From assembly GCA_011391185.1 (NCBI GenBank), contig JAABRB010000206.1:1-6458 (forward strand): a DNA stretch of 6,458 bases. Reading direction: 5' to 3'. Position numbers and translations under genes: made by a program. Below the pieces are notes generated by a model. That model ran no database searches. It was not told the origin of the DNA and saw nothing but the letters and a program-made list of their open reading frames with translations. This document shows, in pieces, positions 6,382 through 6,458 of the stretch. The stretch's first letter is position 1; each line of letters opens with the position of its first letter. Source of the DNA: Betaproteobacteria bacterium (GTDB lineage: Bacteria > Pseudomonadota > Gammaproteobacteria > Burkholderiales > SG8-39).

Positions 6382-6458
6382 CTAGGAGCCTGTCGGACTT
6401 AGGATGATTCGGCTGCAACGACGGGAGAGCGGTCCATATTTCGCCGCTTTCTCCTTAC
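6382..6458. mobile_element. Possible edge of an insertion sequence (no transposase visible)
   Basis: From 6385 the sequence GGAGCCTGTCGGACTTAGGA resembles, from memory, the terminal inverted repeats of insertion sequences common in Betaproteobacteria. The palindromic tetranucleotide CTAG at 6382-6385 would be a plausible target site. Composition becomes less GC-rich after about 6398 than in the phoR region. Only about 74 bases are present and the matching other end lies outside the window. None of the minus-strand frames gives a convincing transposase C-terminus: one closes at 6399-6401, one at 6382-6384, and the third has a stop at 6455-6457. The element could be read on the plus strand beyond the window, or this may be ordinary intergenic DNA. 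Confidence 0.35.

Noticed and set aside
6399..6458. C-terminus of a transposase on the minus strand at the right edge
   Set aside because: Two frames are open to the edge but their 19 to 25 residues match nothing I recognise, and the third frame contains a stop at 6455-6457.

Overview
This is a GC-rich chromosomal window carrying seven protein genes, six complete and one cut by the left edge. The best guess for the source is a proteobacterium of the Betaproteobacteria or a close relative. The reasons are the APH-type homoserine kinase followed by a BPSS1780-type membrane protein, a DUF2782 secreted protein divergent from polA, and a PhoR of the proteobacterial type. Four of the seven genes (polA, the HIT gene, the PilZ-like gene and phoR) appear to start with GTG.

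Left part (1-550): the first 88 codons of DNA polymerase I (polA) run leftwards out of the window. A 284-base divergent intergenic region follows. It holds a plausible extended -10 promoter on each strand, one for polA and one for the rightward genes.

Middle (551-3266): four co-directional genes follow: a small exported DUF2782 protein, homoserine kinase (thrB, threonine biosynthesis), a six-helix BPSS1780-family membrane protein and a HIT-family nucleotide hydrolase. The spacers are 54, 26 and 101 bases. The first three probably form one transcription unit; the HIT gene may be included or have a weak promoter of its own.

Right part (3267-6458): a 527-residue soluble protein, most likely a diguanylate-binding (PilZ-like) receptor, has its own -10 box and Shine-Dalgarno sequence. 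Its 3' end overlaps by 34 bases, tail to tail, the 3' end of phoR, the phosphate-regulon sensor kinase on the minus strand. No phoB is seen in the 170 bases upstream of phoR. Instead the last ~74 bases look like the edge of something inserted, possibly an insertion sequence end beside a CTAG target, but no transposase can be read.

Taken together this is mostly ordinary housekeeping and signalling DNA: DNA repair and replication, amino-acid synthesis, nucleotide turnover, c-di-GMP signalling and phosphate sensing. I do not see a new defence, mobile or biosynthetic system. The points most worth a look are the uncharacterised PilZ-like receptor, its overlap with phoR, and the apparent separation of phoR from phoB at the right edge.
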